The notes under the pieces were generated by a model. It made no database searches, was not told where the DNA came from, and saw only the letters and a list, made by a program, of their open reading frames with translations. Source: Alphaproteobacteria bacterium (GTDB lineage: Bacteria > Pseudomonadota > Alphaproteobacteria > Reyranellales > Reyranellaceae). From it: a stretch of DNA of 64,000 nucleotides. The stretch lies in assembly GCA_017308235.1 (NCBI GenBank), contig JAFKFL010000031.1, positions 1-64,000 on the forward strand, read 5' to 3'. Both the position numbers and the translations under genes were made by a program. Each line of letters opens with the position of its first letter. Within the stretch, counting starts at the first letter, position 1. Shown in pieces: positions 1 to 7,499 of this stretch.

Positions 1-1
1 G

Positions 2-352
2 GATCAGGCGCTCTGCTACCAGTGGAGCTTCTGGGGCATGACCGAGTTGGAGAAGCCCCTCCTCACCATCCTCATTGACATGTTCATGACGCCCCCCGAC
101 AAGCGTAAGCCGGACGCCGTGGCTGAGGCTCAGAAAGCCCTGCCCAAGCCGTTCAGCGTGCTGAACGGGGCCCTGCAGGGTCGCGACTACCTTCTGGGAT
201 CGACCTTCACCGTCGCCGATCTCAATCTGGCGTCGATCTGCAGTTGGTCGCGGCCGATAAAATTCGATTTCAGCCCTTTCCCGAACGTCGGTACCTGGCT
301 CGACCGCTGCCTCGGCCGGCCAGCCTACAAGGCGGCCCGCGGCAACAAGTAA
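2..352 (+). CDS. Glutathione S-transferase family protein, C-terminal part
   Basis: This is the 3' end of a gene cut by the left window edge: the frame is open from base 2 to the TAA at 350-352, about 116 residues. The part seen is all-helical GST C-terminal domain, with the typical stretch GRDYLLGSTFTVADLNLAS, in which the Asp caps the buried N-capping box of GST folds, followed by the usual 'P.V..WLDRCLGRPAYK' ending. The thioredoxin-like glutathione-binding domain lies outside the window, so substrate and subclass cannot be stated. It converges on the MFS gene that follows. Confidence 0.8.
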   Translation, partial: DQALCYQWSFWGMTELEKPLLTILIDMFMTPPDKRKPDAVAEAQKALPKPFSVLNGALQGRDYLLGSTFTVADLNLASICSWSRPIKFDFSPFPNVGTWLDRCLGRPAYKAARGNK

Positions 353-379
353 CAAATCGAGGCGGCCGGTTAGAGGGCG

Positions 380-1675
380 CTATTCCGCAGGCGCCGTCTG
401 AGCGAGGTCCAGCTCGCGGGATTGATCACCGGCCGGCAAGAGCAAAGCGACCAGTGTGATCACCACCGAGACGCCAGCCAGCGCCAGGAAGAGCAGCTCG
501 AGACTGCCGGTCGCCTGGCGTACCCAGGCAATGGCAAGAATGGCGAGCGGACTTGCTCCAAAAGCAACGACGAACTTCGCACCGAAGCCCAGGCCGTGGT
601 AGCGGCCGGGCGTGTAGCGGGCGATCAAGATATTTTCGACCGGACCGGTTGCCGAACTCAGCACCGCCGAGGCCATGGCGCCAAAGAGCGCCACATAGCC
701 ATTACCCAAAGCAAGCGCCACCATTGCGCCCACCTGCAGGGCGGAAGCCACGACATAGGTCGACTTCAGCGGGTAGCGATCAATGATGGTGCGGCCCAAG
801 GCGTACTGGGCCATGCCCGAGACGACATAGATCATCGAGGTCGCGAGCCCGATCCACAGCACGGTCTCGGTCATCAGGCCCCAGGAGGCGAGTCCGTCGC
901 GTAGGCGAGCAATTTCGGTCGCCAGCTTGGTCTCGAACACCATGGCCGCGCCGAATAGCAACGCCTGCCAGATGATACCTTCGAGGGCCATGGTGATGGA
1001 GAGGACGGAGAAGACCCGCCAGAACTCGCGCCGCCCAAGTTGGACGCCAGGCGCCACCGGCATCGGTTGGTCGCCCACGCGGCCACGCCGGACCTGCCAG
1101 GCGAGCACGACACCGACGGCAAGGCAGACTGCGCCGGGGACGATGAAGGCCGCGCGCCACGACGCGAGAGTGATCAGGACGCCCGGCACCACGCCGTAGA
1201 GGGCCAGGCCCGCGCTACCCCACAGGCCGTTCACGCCCATGGCGTGCCCCTGCTCGCGTGCGGTGCGGATGATCCAGCCGATGCCGACCGAATGATAGAT
1301 GGCGCCAAAAGCGCCGATCCCGCAGAGCGCCAGCATGAGCGCAAACGTGTCGCGTTCGGGCACCAAGCCGCAGGCGATCGACGACAGGCCGAGGCCCACG
1401 AACATCACGACCATCATCAGCGGCGCACCGAAACGGTCCGACGCCCAGCCGGCCGGCAGAGACATGACGCCGAGCAGGATCGTCGCCGGTGCATAGAGCT
1501 CGAGTAGGCTCGTGGAGGGCAGGTCCCAAGCGATGGCAATCGTCAGCACGATTACCGCGTAGAACGCGGTCATCATGTGCATCAGGGCGTGGCCAATCGA
1601 GGAGAAAATAAGCACCCGTCGACCAGCAGCGGTATCGTGGACGGCGACAGTGTCCACGGCGGCGGCTTTCATCAT
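380..1675 (-). CDS. Major facilitator superfamily (MFS) transporter
   Basis: A 431-residue polytopic inner-membrane protein with about 12 hydrophobic segments and an MFS loop 2-3 signature (GWASDRFGAPLMMV) near residues 75-90. It probably moves a small organic solute, but the substrate is not readable. The frame is open further upstream to 1786, which would run the gene through tRNA-Pro. The tandem ATG codons at 1675/1672 are preferred because AGGAAA sits just upstream and the extension reads as non-coding. No neighbour suggests a pathway. Confidence 0.8.
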   Translation of the reverse strand: MMKAAAVDTVAVHDTAAGRRVLIFSSIGHALMHMMTAFYAVIVLTIAIAWDLPSTSLLELYAPATILLGVMSLPAGWASDRFGAPLMMVVMFVGLGLSSIACGLVPERDTFALMLALCGIGAFGAIYHSVGIGWIIRTAREQGHAMGVNGLWGSAGLALYGVVPGVLITLASWRAAFIVPGAVCLAVGVVLAWQVRRGRVGDQPMPVAPGVQLGRREFWRVFSVLSITMALEGIIWQALLFGAAMVFETKLATEIARLRDGLASWGLMTETVLWIGLATSMIYVVSGMAQYALGRTIIDRYPLKSTYVVASALQVGAMVALALGNGYVALFGAMASAVLSSATGPVENILIARYTPGRYHGLGFGAKFVVAFGASPLAILAIAWVRQATGSLELLFLALAGVSVVITLVALLLPAGDQSRELDLAQTAPAE

Positions 1676-1758
1676 GTTTCCTGTATCAGGGTCAGCCGGT
1701 CGCCACACAAGCCGGCTTGCGGCAATGCAGCCATTCGCGCTACACGCCCTGCTCCGGT

Positions 1759-1835
1759 CGGGGCGTAGCGCAGCCTGGTAGCGCATCAGTCTGGGGGACT
1801 GGGGGTCGCAGGTTCAAATCCTGTCGCCCCGACCA
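1759..1835 (+). tRNA. tRNA-Pro (anticodon GGG)
   Basis: A 77-nt cloverleaf. The acceptor stem is CGGGGCG/CGCCCCG with the C at position 1 and GACCA at the 3' end typical of bacterial tRNA-Pro. The D-arm is GCGCAGCCTGGTAGCGC, the anticodon loop is CTGGGGG (anticodon GGG), and the T-arm contains GGTTCAAATCC. The CCA end is encoded. No clear terminator follows it. Confidence 0.97.
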
Positions 1836-1859
1836 ATTCCTGCTTCGGGCGAGTAGAGA

Positions 1860-2165
1860 TTACGGCGCGGACGCCACGCGTCGACCCGCGGCCGTCAGTT
1901 TGCATACTAGCCAATCGGGCTTGAGCGGATTGTGGAACCAGGGCTCGGCCCAGCCCCTGTCCAGGCATCGCCGTACGACGGCGTCATCGATCTGCTGGCC
2001 ATCCAGATCGAACAACGGCAGCTTGCCGCCGGGTTGATCCAACGCCCTGCGCAGGTACAAAAGCTCGATTAGAGTCGGAAGATCACCTTCCAACTCATTG
2101 TCGTTCAAAGGACGAAAGTCGAAATCGTGCGCTCGTACGCGCACCTGGTCGCGATCTGCCAGCAC
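1860..2165 (-). CDS. Small conserved-looking hypothetical protein
   Basis: A 101-residue soluble protein. It starts at GTG 2165, with a GGGGGA stretch about 8 nt upstream as ribosome binding site. It is rich in charged residues and has no signal peptide or membrane segment. The end (WLVCKLTAAGRRV) resembles the wing of small winged-helix proteins, but this is only a resemblance. It lies downstream of the merR-gene terminator, so it is probably transcribed from its own promoter in 2166-2239. I do not recognise a family. Confidence 0.6.
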   Translation of the reverse strand: MLADRDQVRVRAHDFDFRPLNDNELEGDLPTLIELLYLRRALDQPGGKLPLFDLDGQQIDDAVVRRCLDRGWAEPWFHNPLKPDWLVCKLTAAGRRVASAP

Positions 2166-2239
2166 GGCTGCGTCCCCCTTTTGACGTTGCCGCTATGTAA
2201 GCCCCTCGGACACAGCATACGCCAAACGGAAGAAAACCC

Positions 2240-2285
2240 AAAAAAAATCAGGTGGTTATCGCCATTTCCTGCGATAACCACCTGA
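2240..2285 (-). terminator. Strong Rho-independent terminator of the fabH-ihfA-merR run
   Basis: A perfect 15-bp inverted repeat (TCAGGTGGTTATCGC and its complement, arms 2248-2262 and 2271-2285) with an 8-nt loop. On the minus strand it is followed by eight T residues (A tract 2240-2247 on the plus strand). It lies 61 bp past the merR-type stop codon. Confidence 0.93.
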
Positions 2286-2346
2286 TCTGGTAGACGAAGA
2301 AGAGAGCCTCACCCCAGTGCTGGTGCGGCAGGCTTCTTGACGGTGT

Positions 2347-2871
2347 CTAATTCTGCGCTTTCAGCGTGCTCCGCAACTGTGTCAGCGCCTGCTCGAGATC
2401 TTCGAGAACGGACTCGATCTCCCGGCGCTTATGCAGGTCGAGCATCGCGGCCCGTGGCGTCGTGGTTGACGGCTGCGGCCCAGTCCGCGGCAGCGGCCTC
2501 GCAGTGCCCGCCATTGCCTCGGCGCGGGCTGATACGATCCGCAGGCTTTCCAAGGCGCTCTCTGTCGCCACGTCGAGCCGCTGTTGCGGCAGACGGCCAC
2601 GGCCCTCCTTCAGGAGGCGCTGCACGCCCTTGATGGTGTAACCATCATCGTAGAGCAGCGACCGGATACGGCGCAGGAGATCGATATCCTCCGGGCGATA
2701 GTAGCGCCGGCCGCCGCCCCGCTTGAGCGGGCGCACCTGACTGAATTTGCTTTCCCAGAACCGCAACACGTGCTGCGGCACGTCGAGCTCCGTCGCAACT
2801 TCGCTGATGGTGCGAAATGCTTGCGCCGATTTCTCAATCCGTCTTTCAACGGTCTGAACTGACACGGCCAT
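2347..2871 (-). CDS. MerR-family transcriptional regulator (ihfA-linked type)
   Basis: A 174-residue DNA-binding protein. Residues about 15-85 form a MerR winged helix-turn-helix (TISEVATELDVPQHVLRFWE, then the wing with GGGRRYYRPEDIDLLRRI). The C-terminal half is a low-complexity linker and a short helix (EIESVLEDLEQALTQL) that could dimerise. No conserved Cys effector site is seen, so it is not a metal sensor of the MerR/CueR kind. A GTG start at 2886 is possible, but ATG 2871 has GGGGAAGG just upstream. It directly follows ihfA, a conserved arrangement in alphaproteobacteria; its regulon is unknown to me. Confidence 0.9.
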   Translation of the reverse strand: MAVSVQTVERRIEKSAQAFRTISEVATELDVPQHVLRFWESKFSQVRPLKRGGGRRYYRPEDIDLLRRIRSLLYDDGYTIKGVQRLLKEGRGRLPQQRLDVATESALESLRIVSARAEAMAGTARPLPRTGPQPSTTTPRAAMLDLHKRREIESVLEDLEQALTQLRSTLKAQN

Positions 2872-2886
2872 ATCCTTCCCCCACAC

Positions 2887-3210
2887 TTACCCCGTTGACC
2901 CCTTGCTGACTTCGTCGGGCGCCCCGTTAATCAATGATTTAAGGACGTTCGACGCTCGGAAGACAAGGACACGCCTCGGCAAGATCGGAACTTCCTGTCC
3001 GGTCTTTGGATTGCGGCCGATCCGCTGACCTTTGTCGCGGACTGTGAAGCTCCCGAATGACGAGATCTTCACCGATTCGCCACGCGCCAACGCCTCCACG
3101 ACCTCAGCAAGGATCGTTTCGACAAGATCGCTCGACTCATTGCGAGACAGTCCCACTTCCTGGAACACTGATTCGCTCAAGTCGGCGCGCGTGATCGTCC
3201 GGCCTTCCAT
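2887..3210 (-). CDS. ihfA: Integration host factor subunit alpha
   Basis: A 107-residue HU/IHF-family architectural protein that bends DNA as a heterodimer with IhfB. The N-terminal dimerisation helices (TRADLSESVFQEVGLSRNES), the KISSFGSF beta segment and the DNA-intercalating arm (GRNPKTGQEVPI, with the tip Pro) are intact. The length is usual for alphaproteobacterial IHF-alpha. It sits between fabH and the merR-type gene, as in many alphaproteobacteria, with 135 bp upstream that may hold its own promoter. Confidence 0.96.
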   Translation of the reverse strand: MEGRTITRADLSESVFQEVGLSRNESSDLVETILAEVVEALARGESVKISSFGSFTVRDKGQRIGRNPKTGQEVPILPRRVLVFRASNVLKSLINGAPDEVSKGSTG

Positions 3211-3240
3211 CCGGGTGATACCCTTCCTTCCCCCAATTAA

Positions 3241-3269
3241 TCCTTACTCTAAGGTAGGAAAGCGGTCAA
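3241..3269 (-). promoter_or_regulatory. ihfA: Possible ihfA promoter
   Basis: On the minus strand TTGACC (3264-3269) is separated by 17 nt from TAAGGA (3241-3246), about 30 bp upstream of the ihfA start. The -35 matches well but the -10 matches poorly, so this is only a candidate within the 135-bp fabH-ihfA gap. Confidence 0.3.
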
Positions 3270-3345
3270 TATCAGCGAGATAGAGGGTGTCATTGAATCG
3301 CCGCTTGTTCCCGTTCCGTTGCGGCAGAATATTTCAAAAATCAGG

Positions 3346-4317
3346 TCACCAGCGGACCAAAGAGGCCCCCCAGGCAAGGCCTCCGCCAATGCCCTCCAGC
3401 AGGACCAAATCACCCTTCTTTATGCGGCCGTCCTTGGCCGCAGTGTCGATGGCGAGCGGAATGGAAGCAGCCGAAGTATTGGCATGCTTGTCGACCGTGA
3501 CAACCACCTGATCGGGTGAGAGCCCCAGCTTGCGGCCCGTGCCGTCGATAATGCGCTTGTTCGCCTGATGCGGCACCAGCCAATCGATGTCCTTTGGCGT
3601 CAGGCCCGCCTTTTCCAAAACTTCGCCCACGACGGCCGCCATGTTGACGACCGCGTGCTTGAAGACCTCCTTGCCTTCCATGCGCAGGAGGCCGGTGGTG
3701 CGGGTGGAGGAAGGCCCTCCATCGACATAGAGGATGTCGTGTTCGCGACCATCGGAATGCAGCGCATTGGCCAGGATGCCGCGATCGGCCGAATGGCCCG
3801 CGCCCGTCTCCGCCTTAAGCACAACGGCACCGGCGCCATCCCCGAACAGGACGCACGTGCCACGATCGCTCCAATCCAGGATGCGCGAAAAGGTCTCCGC
3901 TCCGATCACCAGCGCCGTCGAGGCCAATCCGTTCTTCAGCATGCTGTCGGCGACCGCCATGCTGTAGACGAAGCCCGCACACACGGCCTGTACGTCGAAC
4001 GCTGCACCTCGGGTCATGCCGAGGGCTGATTGAACCTTGGTTGCCGTCGCCGGGAAGGTTTCGTCAGGCGTCGCGGTCGCGAGCACGATCAGGTCGAGAT
4101 CCGCGACCTTCAGTCCGGCGTGGCTCAGCGCACGTTCTGACGCCTTCAAGGCAAGGTGCGAGGTGAATTCGCCGTCCGCCGCAATGTGGCGCTGGCGAAT
4201 GCCAGTGCGCTGCCGGATCCACTCGTCAGAAGTTTCGACTTTCTTTGCGAGCTCTTCGTTGGTGACGATTCTTTCGGGCAGATACGCGCCACAGCCCTGG
4301 ACGACAGAACGAATCAC
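3346..4317 (-). CDS. fabH: Beta-ketoacyl-ACP synthase III
   Basis: A 323-residue cytosolic condensing enzyme that starts fatty-acid synthesis by joining acetyl-CoA (or another short acyl-CoA) to malonyl-ACP. The catalytic triad is visible: Cys113 in AVCAGF, His250 in VPHQAN and Asn280 in KHANTSAAS. The acyl-CoA-binding Trp/Arg region (SDEWIRQRTGIRQRH) is present. The GTG start overlaps the plsX TGA in a GTGA tetranucleotide, so translation is coupled to plsX. Length is normal. Confidence 0.97.
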   Translation of the reverse strand: MIRSVVQGCGAYLPERIVTNEELAKKVETSDEWIRQRTGIRQRHIAADGEFTSHLALKASERALSHAGLKVADLDLIVLATATPDETFPATATKVQSALGMTRGAAFDVQAVCAGFVYSMAVADSMLKNGLASTALVIGAETFSRILDWSDRGTCVLFGDGAGAVVLKAETGAGHSADRGILANALHSDGREHDILYVDGGPSSTRTTGLLRMEGKEVFKHAVVNMAAVVGEVLEKAGLTPKDIDWLVPHQANKRIIDGTGRKLGLSPDQVVVTVDKHANTSAASIPLAIDTAAKDGRIKKGDLVLLEGIGGGLAWGASLVRW

Positions 4318-5390
4318 TCGGCGCCTCCGCTCGCCTGCAACGCGGCCGGCGTGGCGTCCGCCGCTTGTGTGACTTGCCGCAGCTTCGCCAACCCTTCTAT
4401 GAGCTTGCTCTTGTACTCGTAGCGAACCAGGTCATTGGCGACTCCGATCGCATAGGCGAAGCCCAGCCCATCGGTGCCACCGTGGCTTTTCACGCAAATG
4501 CCGTCGACGCCCAGGAAGACGCCACCGTTGTAGCGCCGCGGATCCACCCGCTTGCGCAACTTCGTCCAGGCACCCGACGCGAACAGATAACCGATCTTGG
4601 CGAAGGTCGATGTCCGAAAGGCATCGCCCACGAAGCCGAAAGTGAGCTTGGCGGTCCCCTCGATCGCCTTCAGTGCAACGTTGCCGGTGAAGCCGTCTGT
4701 AACCACGACGTCCACCACGCCGGTGCCGATGTCATTGCCTTCGACGAAGCCGTGAAAGTTGACCGGTGTTCCTTCACGGCGCAGCCAACTCGCGGTCTGA
4801 CGTACTTCCTCGTGACCCTTGAGTTCCTCCGAGCCGACATTCAGCAACCCGACCTTCGGCGCGTCGAGGCCCAACAGCACTTGCGCGAAGACACTGCCCA
4901 TGACGGCGAACTCGGCAAGGTTCTCGGCGTCGCATTCGAGGTTGGCGCCGAGATCGAGCATTACCGTCTCGCCGCGCGCCGTCGGCAGGAACGAGGCGAG
5001 CGCAGGCCGATGCGCGCCCTCGACCATACGCATGGCAAACATCGAGATAGCAAGCAGCGCGCCAGTATTGCCGGCCGAGACCACGCTGTCGGCACGGCCT
5101 TCGGCCGCCGCCTGGACGGCCAACCACATGCTCGACTTGCGGCGGCGGCGCAGCGCCACGGACGGCTTGTCATCGGCGCTGACGGCGTCCTCTGCCGGGA
5201 CGATCTCCAGGACGTTGGCTAGTCCCTTGCGTCGATCGACGAGCGGCTTGAGCTTCGCGGGATCACCAAATAGCAGGAACGTCGTGCCGGGATGGCGTTC
5301 GCGCGCAATGTAAGCGCCCTCGACGACGACGTCGGGCGCCTGATCCCCGCCCATTCCGTCCAGTGCCAGAACGACCTTGGCCGCGCTCAT
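4314..5390 (-). CDS. plsX: Phosphate acyltransferase PlsX
   Basis: A 358-residue peripheral enzyme converting acyl-ACP to acyl-phosphate, the acyl donor for PlsY in phospholipid synthesis. The N-terminus LALDGMGGDQAPDVVV and the later SAGNTGALLA and LLNVGSEELKGHE segments are family hallmarks. The open frame extends to 5501, but ATG 5390 is chosen because the family begins a few residues before the DGMGGD motif. It is followed by fabH with a 4-nt overlap and preceded by rpmF, the standard bacterial order. Confidence 0.96.
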   Translation of the reverse strand: MSAAKVVLALDGMGGDQAPDVVVEGAYIARERHPGTTFLLFGDPAKLKPLVDRRKGLANVLEIVPAEDAVSADDKPSVALRRRRKSSMWLAVQAAAEGRADSVVSAGNTGALLAISMFAMRMVEGAHRPALASFLPTARGETVMLDLGANLECDAENLAEFAVMGSVFAQVLLGLDAPKVGLLNVGSEELKGHEEVRQTASWLRREGTPVNFHGFVEGNDIGTGVVDVVVTDGFTGNVALKAIEGTAKLTFGFVGDAFRTSTFAKIGYLFASGAWTKLRKRVDPRRYNGGVFLGVDGICVKSHGGTDGLGFAYAIGVANDLVRYEYKSKLIEGLAKLRQVTQAADATPAALQASGGAE

Positions 5391-5442
5391 CGCGCTGCTC
5401 CGCTTGTCGACTGCCAGCGCATCGCCGGCCGCGCGTGAAGAC

Positions 5443-5637
5443 CTATTTCTCCGCCGACGCGGCGTCGGCCAGGACCGGCATATCCTCGCGATAATAACCA
5501 CAATGCGAGCACACCGAATGCGGCCGCTTCAATTCACCGCAATTCTTGCACTCGACATAAGCCATCGACGGCAGCGCGTGATGGGCACGCCGCATGTTAC
5601 GGCGCGACTTGGAAACCTTCTTCTTGGGAACTGCCAT
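5443..5637 (-). CDS. rpmF: 50S ribosomal protein L32
   Basis: A 64-residue ribosomal protein with the invariant start MAVPKKKVSKSRRNMRRAH and a zinc ribbon (CKNCG...CSHCG), so this is the Cys-containing, zinc-dependent form. The frame runs on upstream to 5697, but the family always starts at MAVPK, giving 5637. It lies between the DUF177 gene and plsX, as in most proteobacteria. Confidence 0.97.
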   Translation of the reverse strand: MAVPKKKVSKSRRNMRRAHHALPSMAYVECKNCGELKRPHSVCSHCGYYREDMPVLADAASAEK

Positions 5638-5748
5638 GACAATCTCCAGAGCGGGGGCGGCGACGCCTGCCCCTAAAAAGCTGAGGCCGCGCTCCAAAGG
5701 CGCGGCGGGCCGACTTCTCTAGCCAAATCGTTACACGATCGCAACAAT

Positions 5749-6333
5749 TTACCGACCGCGGCGCGGTTTGTCTCGCAGCGCCGCCAGGCCGGCAAAAGGA
5801 TGGCGTCGCTGTTCTGCCCGACCCGAACGGCCGCCGTGGCGGTGCTTGGGCAATACATCCTCGAGCTTGGCGCCCGGCCGCCTCGGATAGGGGTCGGCTG
5901 CGAGCGAAAGCTGCTCGGCCACGATTTCGCCGATATCGAGCACATTCCCTGATAACGGTTCGGGCGCGTCGATCTGCGCGCTTAGCACAGCTTCACCGCT
6001 CTCCGGATCTTGCTCCTCGGACAGCCCCTGCCTGAAGACGATGCGGAAGGTCTCGTCGAGTTCCTGGGTCACCGGATCGAGGGTGAGAATGCAGGCCTGC
6101 ACGATCTTGCCCCGTAGCCGGCCTTCCACGACGATCTGGCCGCCCGGCCGACGATCGACGGTCGTCCGAGCGGAGAAAGCAGGCAAACTAACGAAGCCGA
6201 ACCGCCGCGCCAGTGCCGCCCGCTCACCATCGGTGGCGACAATGTCCAATGCCGCCCCGGAAGGCGCCATGCGGTCCAGGTCGACAAGTCGCTCTAGCTC
6301 CGATTTCTCTTTTTTTTCTGGGTTCTGTGACAT
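5749..6333 (-). CDS. YceD/DUF177 family protein
   Basis: A 194-residue soluble protein of the YceD (DUF177) family that usually precedes rpmF. It has the family core of mixed strands: ERAALARRFG, then GRLRGKIVQACILTLDPVTQELDETF. The E. coli relative is linked to 23S rRNA processing or accumulation; I infer the same ribosome-related role here. The usual second CxxC-type Cys is missing, with one Cys left (QACILTL). The C-terminal tail is basic (HRHGGRSGRAEQRRHPF). It follows the chaperone gene by 12 bp. Confidence 0.85.
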   Translation of the reverse strand: MSQNPEKKEKSELERLVDLDRMAPSGAALDIVATDGERAALARRFGFVSLPAFSARTTVDRRPGGQIVVEGRLRGKIVQACILTLDPVTQELDETFRIVFRQGLSEEQDPESGEAVLSAQIDAPEPLSGNVLDIGEIVAEQLSLAADPYPRRPGAKLEDVLPKHRHGGRSGRAEQRRHPFAGLAALRDKPRRGR

Positions 6334-6345
6334 TTCTCTAAACTA

Positions 6346-6846
6346 CTACTTCATCAGGTCATTGCGCGCCGTCGCCGCCAGCCGATCAGCCTCGTGACGG
6401 ACATAGGCTTCCAAACGGGTGACCGGACCGGCGTCAGTGGGCGGCCTACCGCCGTAGGCGTTCCGGCGCAAGACGTCTGCAAGCGATGTCGATCCCCCGG
6501 CCAGCGCCTCTCGGTATGCCAGCGCCCGACCTTGGAAGCCTTCCGCCATGATCTTGATGCGCCGTCCAACGCCCAGATCCTGGACGCCAATTTCACGCAA
6601 AGTGAGGTCGAGGTGCCGAAACATAGCGTCGAAGAAGGCTTGCGCCAGAGCCGTGCCGTCCGGCTCGCGATGCAGACGATCGATCGTCAACGCAGCATGC
6701 AAAGCCAGCGCGTCGAAGCGGCCGTCAAGCGTATCGGGGATGCCGCAGACTTCGAAGAGCTCCGGTGTACGGGCGCGCTTGGCGGTGGCGCTATAAACCG
6801 CAGCGGCGTATTCGGTATCGGCGTTCTTGCGGCGAAACACTCGCAT
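6346..6846 (-). CDS. Ubiquinol-cytochrome c chaperone (CBP3/UQCC1-like) family protein
   Basis: About 166 residues, related to the mitochondrial bc1 assembly factor CBP3. The core VCGIPDTLDGRFDALALHAAL and the following RHLDLTLREIGVQDLGVGRRIK match that family. In alphaproteobacteria it regularly lies next to the DUF177-rpmF block, opposite a BamE-type lipoprotein gene, as here. It is thought to help respiratory bc1 complex assembly. The start is uncertain: ATG 6846 gives the usual MRVFRRKN-like beginning, but its GAAGGAG touches the ATG. GTG 6891 is in frame upstream. Confidence 0.82.
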   Translation of the reverse strand: MRVFRRKNADTEYAAAVYSATAKRARTPELFEVCGIPDTLDGRFDALALHAALTIDRLHREPDGTALAQAFFDAMFRHLDLTLREIGVQDLGVGRRIKIMAEGFQGRALAYREALAGGSTSLADVLRRNAYGGRPPTDAGPVTRLEAYVRHEADRLAATARNDLMK

Positions 6847-6935
6847 CTCCTTCGGCGCAATGACCTTTGGTTGACCCGCAGCCCCTGCCACGACATGTTG
6901 GGGCCCCTCTTTCTCCGGAACTCAAGAATACGTCC

Positions 6936-7418
6936 ATGCGTCGCACCGTCCCGATCGTCCTCGCCGGCGCCGCCTGTGGTGCCCTCCTGTTGGGAGGATG
7001 CGCGAATATCGTCAATCAGCGCGGCTTCGCGCCGACGCCCGGTTCGGTCGACAAACTTGAGATTGGGGCGCAAGGCCGCGACGACGTGGTCCGGCTGATC
7101 GGATCGCCGTCGACGGTGTCCACCTTCAATCCCAGCATCTGGTACTATATCAGCCAGAAGCAGGAGAACTGGGCTTTCTTGAAACCCGAGATCACCGAAC
7201 AGAGCGTGATGCAGCTCACGTTCAACGATTCGGGCCGCCTGCAGGCAATCAAGAAGTACGATCTAAACGACGCCGAGGATATCTCCATGGTCTCGCGCAT
7301 TACGCCGACCGCCGGCAAGGAGCTCACCGTGCTGGAGCAGATCCTGGGCAACGTCGGCCGCTTCTCGACGCCCAAGCAGAGCAATCCGGGAGCCCCGACC
7401 AGCGGCGGCGGCATCTGA
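6936..7418 (+). CDS. BamE/OmlA (SmpA) family outer-membrane lipoprotein
   Basis: A 160-residue lipoprotein. A type II signal peptide ends in the lipobox LLGGC (Cys at about residue 25), followed by a SmpA/OmlA domain: LEIGAQGRDDVVRLIGSPST, then WYYISQ. BamE helps the BAM complex fold outer-membrane proteins; a matching role is inferred. The frame is open from 6867, but ATG 6936 gives the proper signal peptide. The C-terminal tail (TLPGNVGRF-like region and GAPTSGGGI) is disordered. It is divergent from the chaperone gene across an 89-bp gap. Confidence 0.9.
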   Translation: MRRTVPIVLAGAACGALLLGGCANIVNQRGFAPTPGSVDKLEIGAQGRDDVVRLIGSPSTVSTFNPSIWYYISQKQENWAFLKPEITEQSVMQLTFNDSGRLQAIKKYDLNDAEDISMVSRITPTAGKELTVLEQILGNVGRFSTPKQSNPGAPTSGGGI

Positions 7419-7444
7419 CCTTCTGTTCAACGGGGTCATCCGAC

Positions 7445-7483
7445 AAAAAAGCCCCGGTCCTTCGACTGGGGCTTTCTCTTTTG
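7445..7483. terminator. Bidirectional terminator between bamE-type gene and hppA
   Basis: AAAGCCCCGGTC (7448-7459) pairs with GACTGGGGCTTT (7464-7475), with one G-T wobble and a CTTC loop. An A run lies on the left and TTTCTCTTTT on the right, so it can terminate both convergent genes. Confidence 0.88.
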
Positions 7484-7499
7484 AGAGCGTTCGCTGGGC

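Noticed and set aside
1676..1786. N-terminal extension of the MFS gene to 1786
   Set aside because: It runs through tRNA-Pro and has no membrane or MFS character; ATG 1675 with AGGAAA fits.
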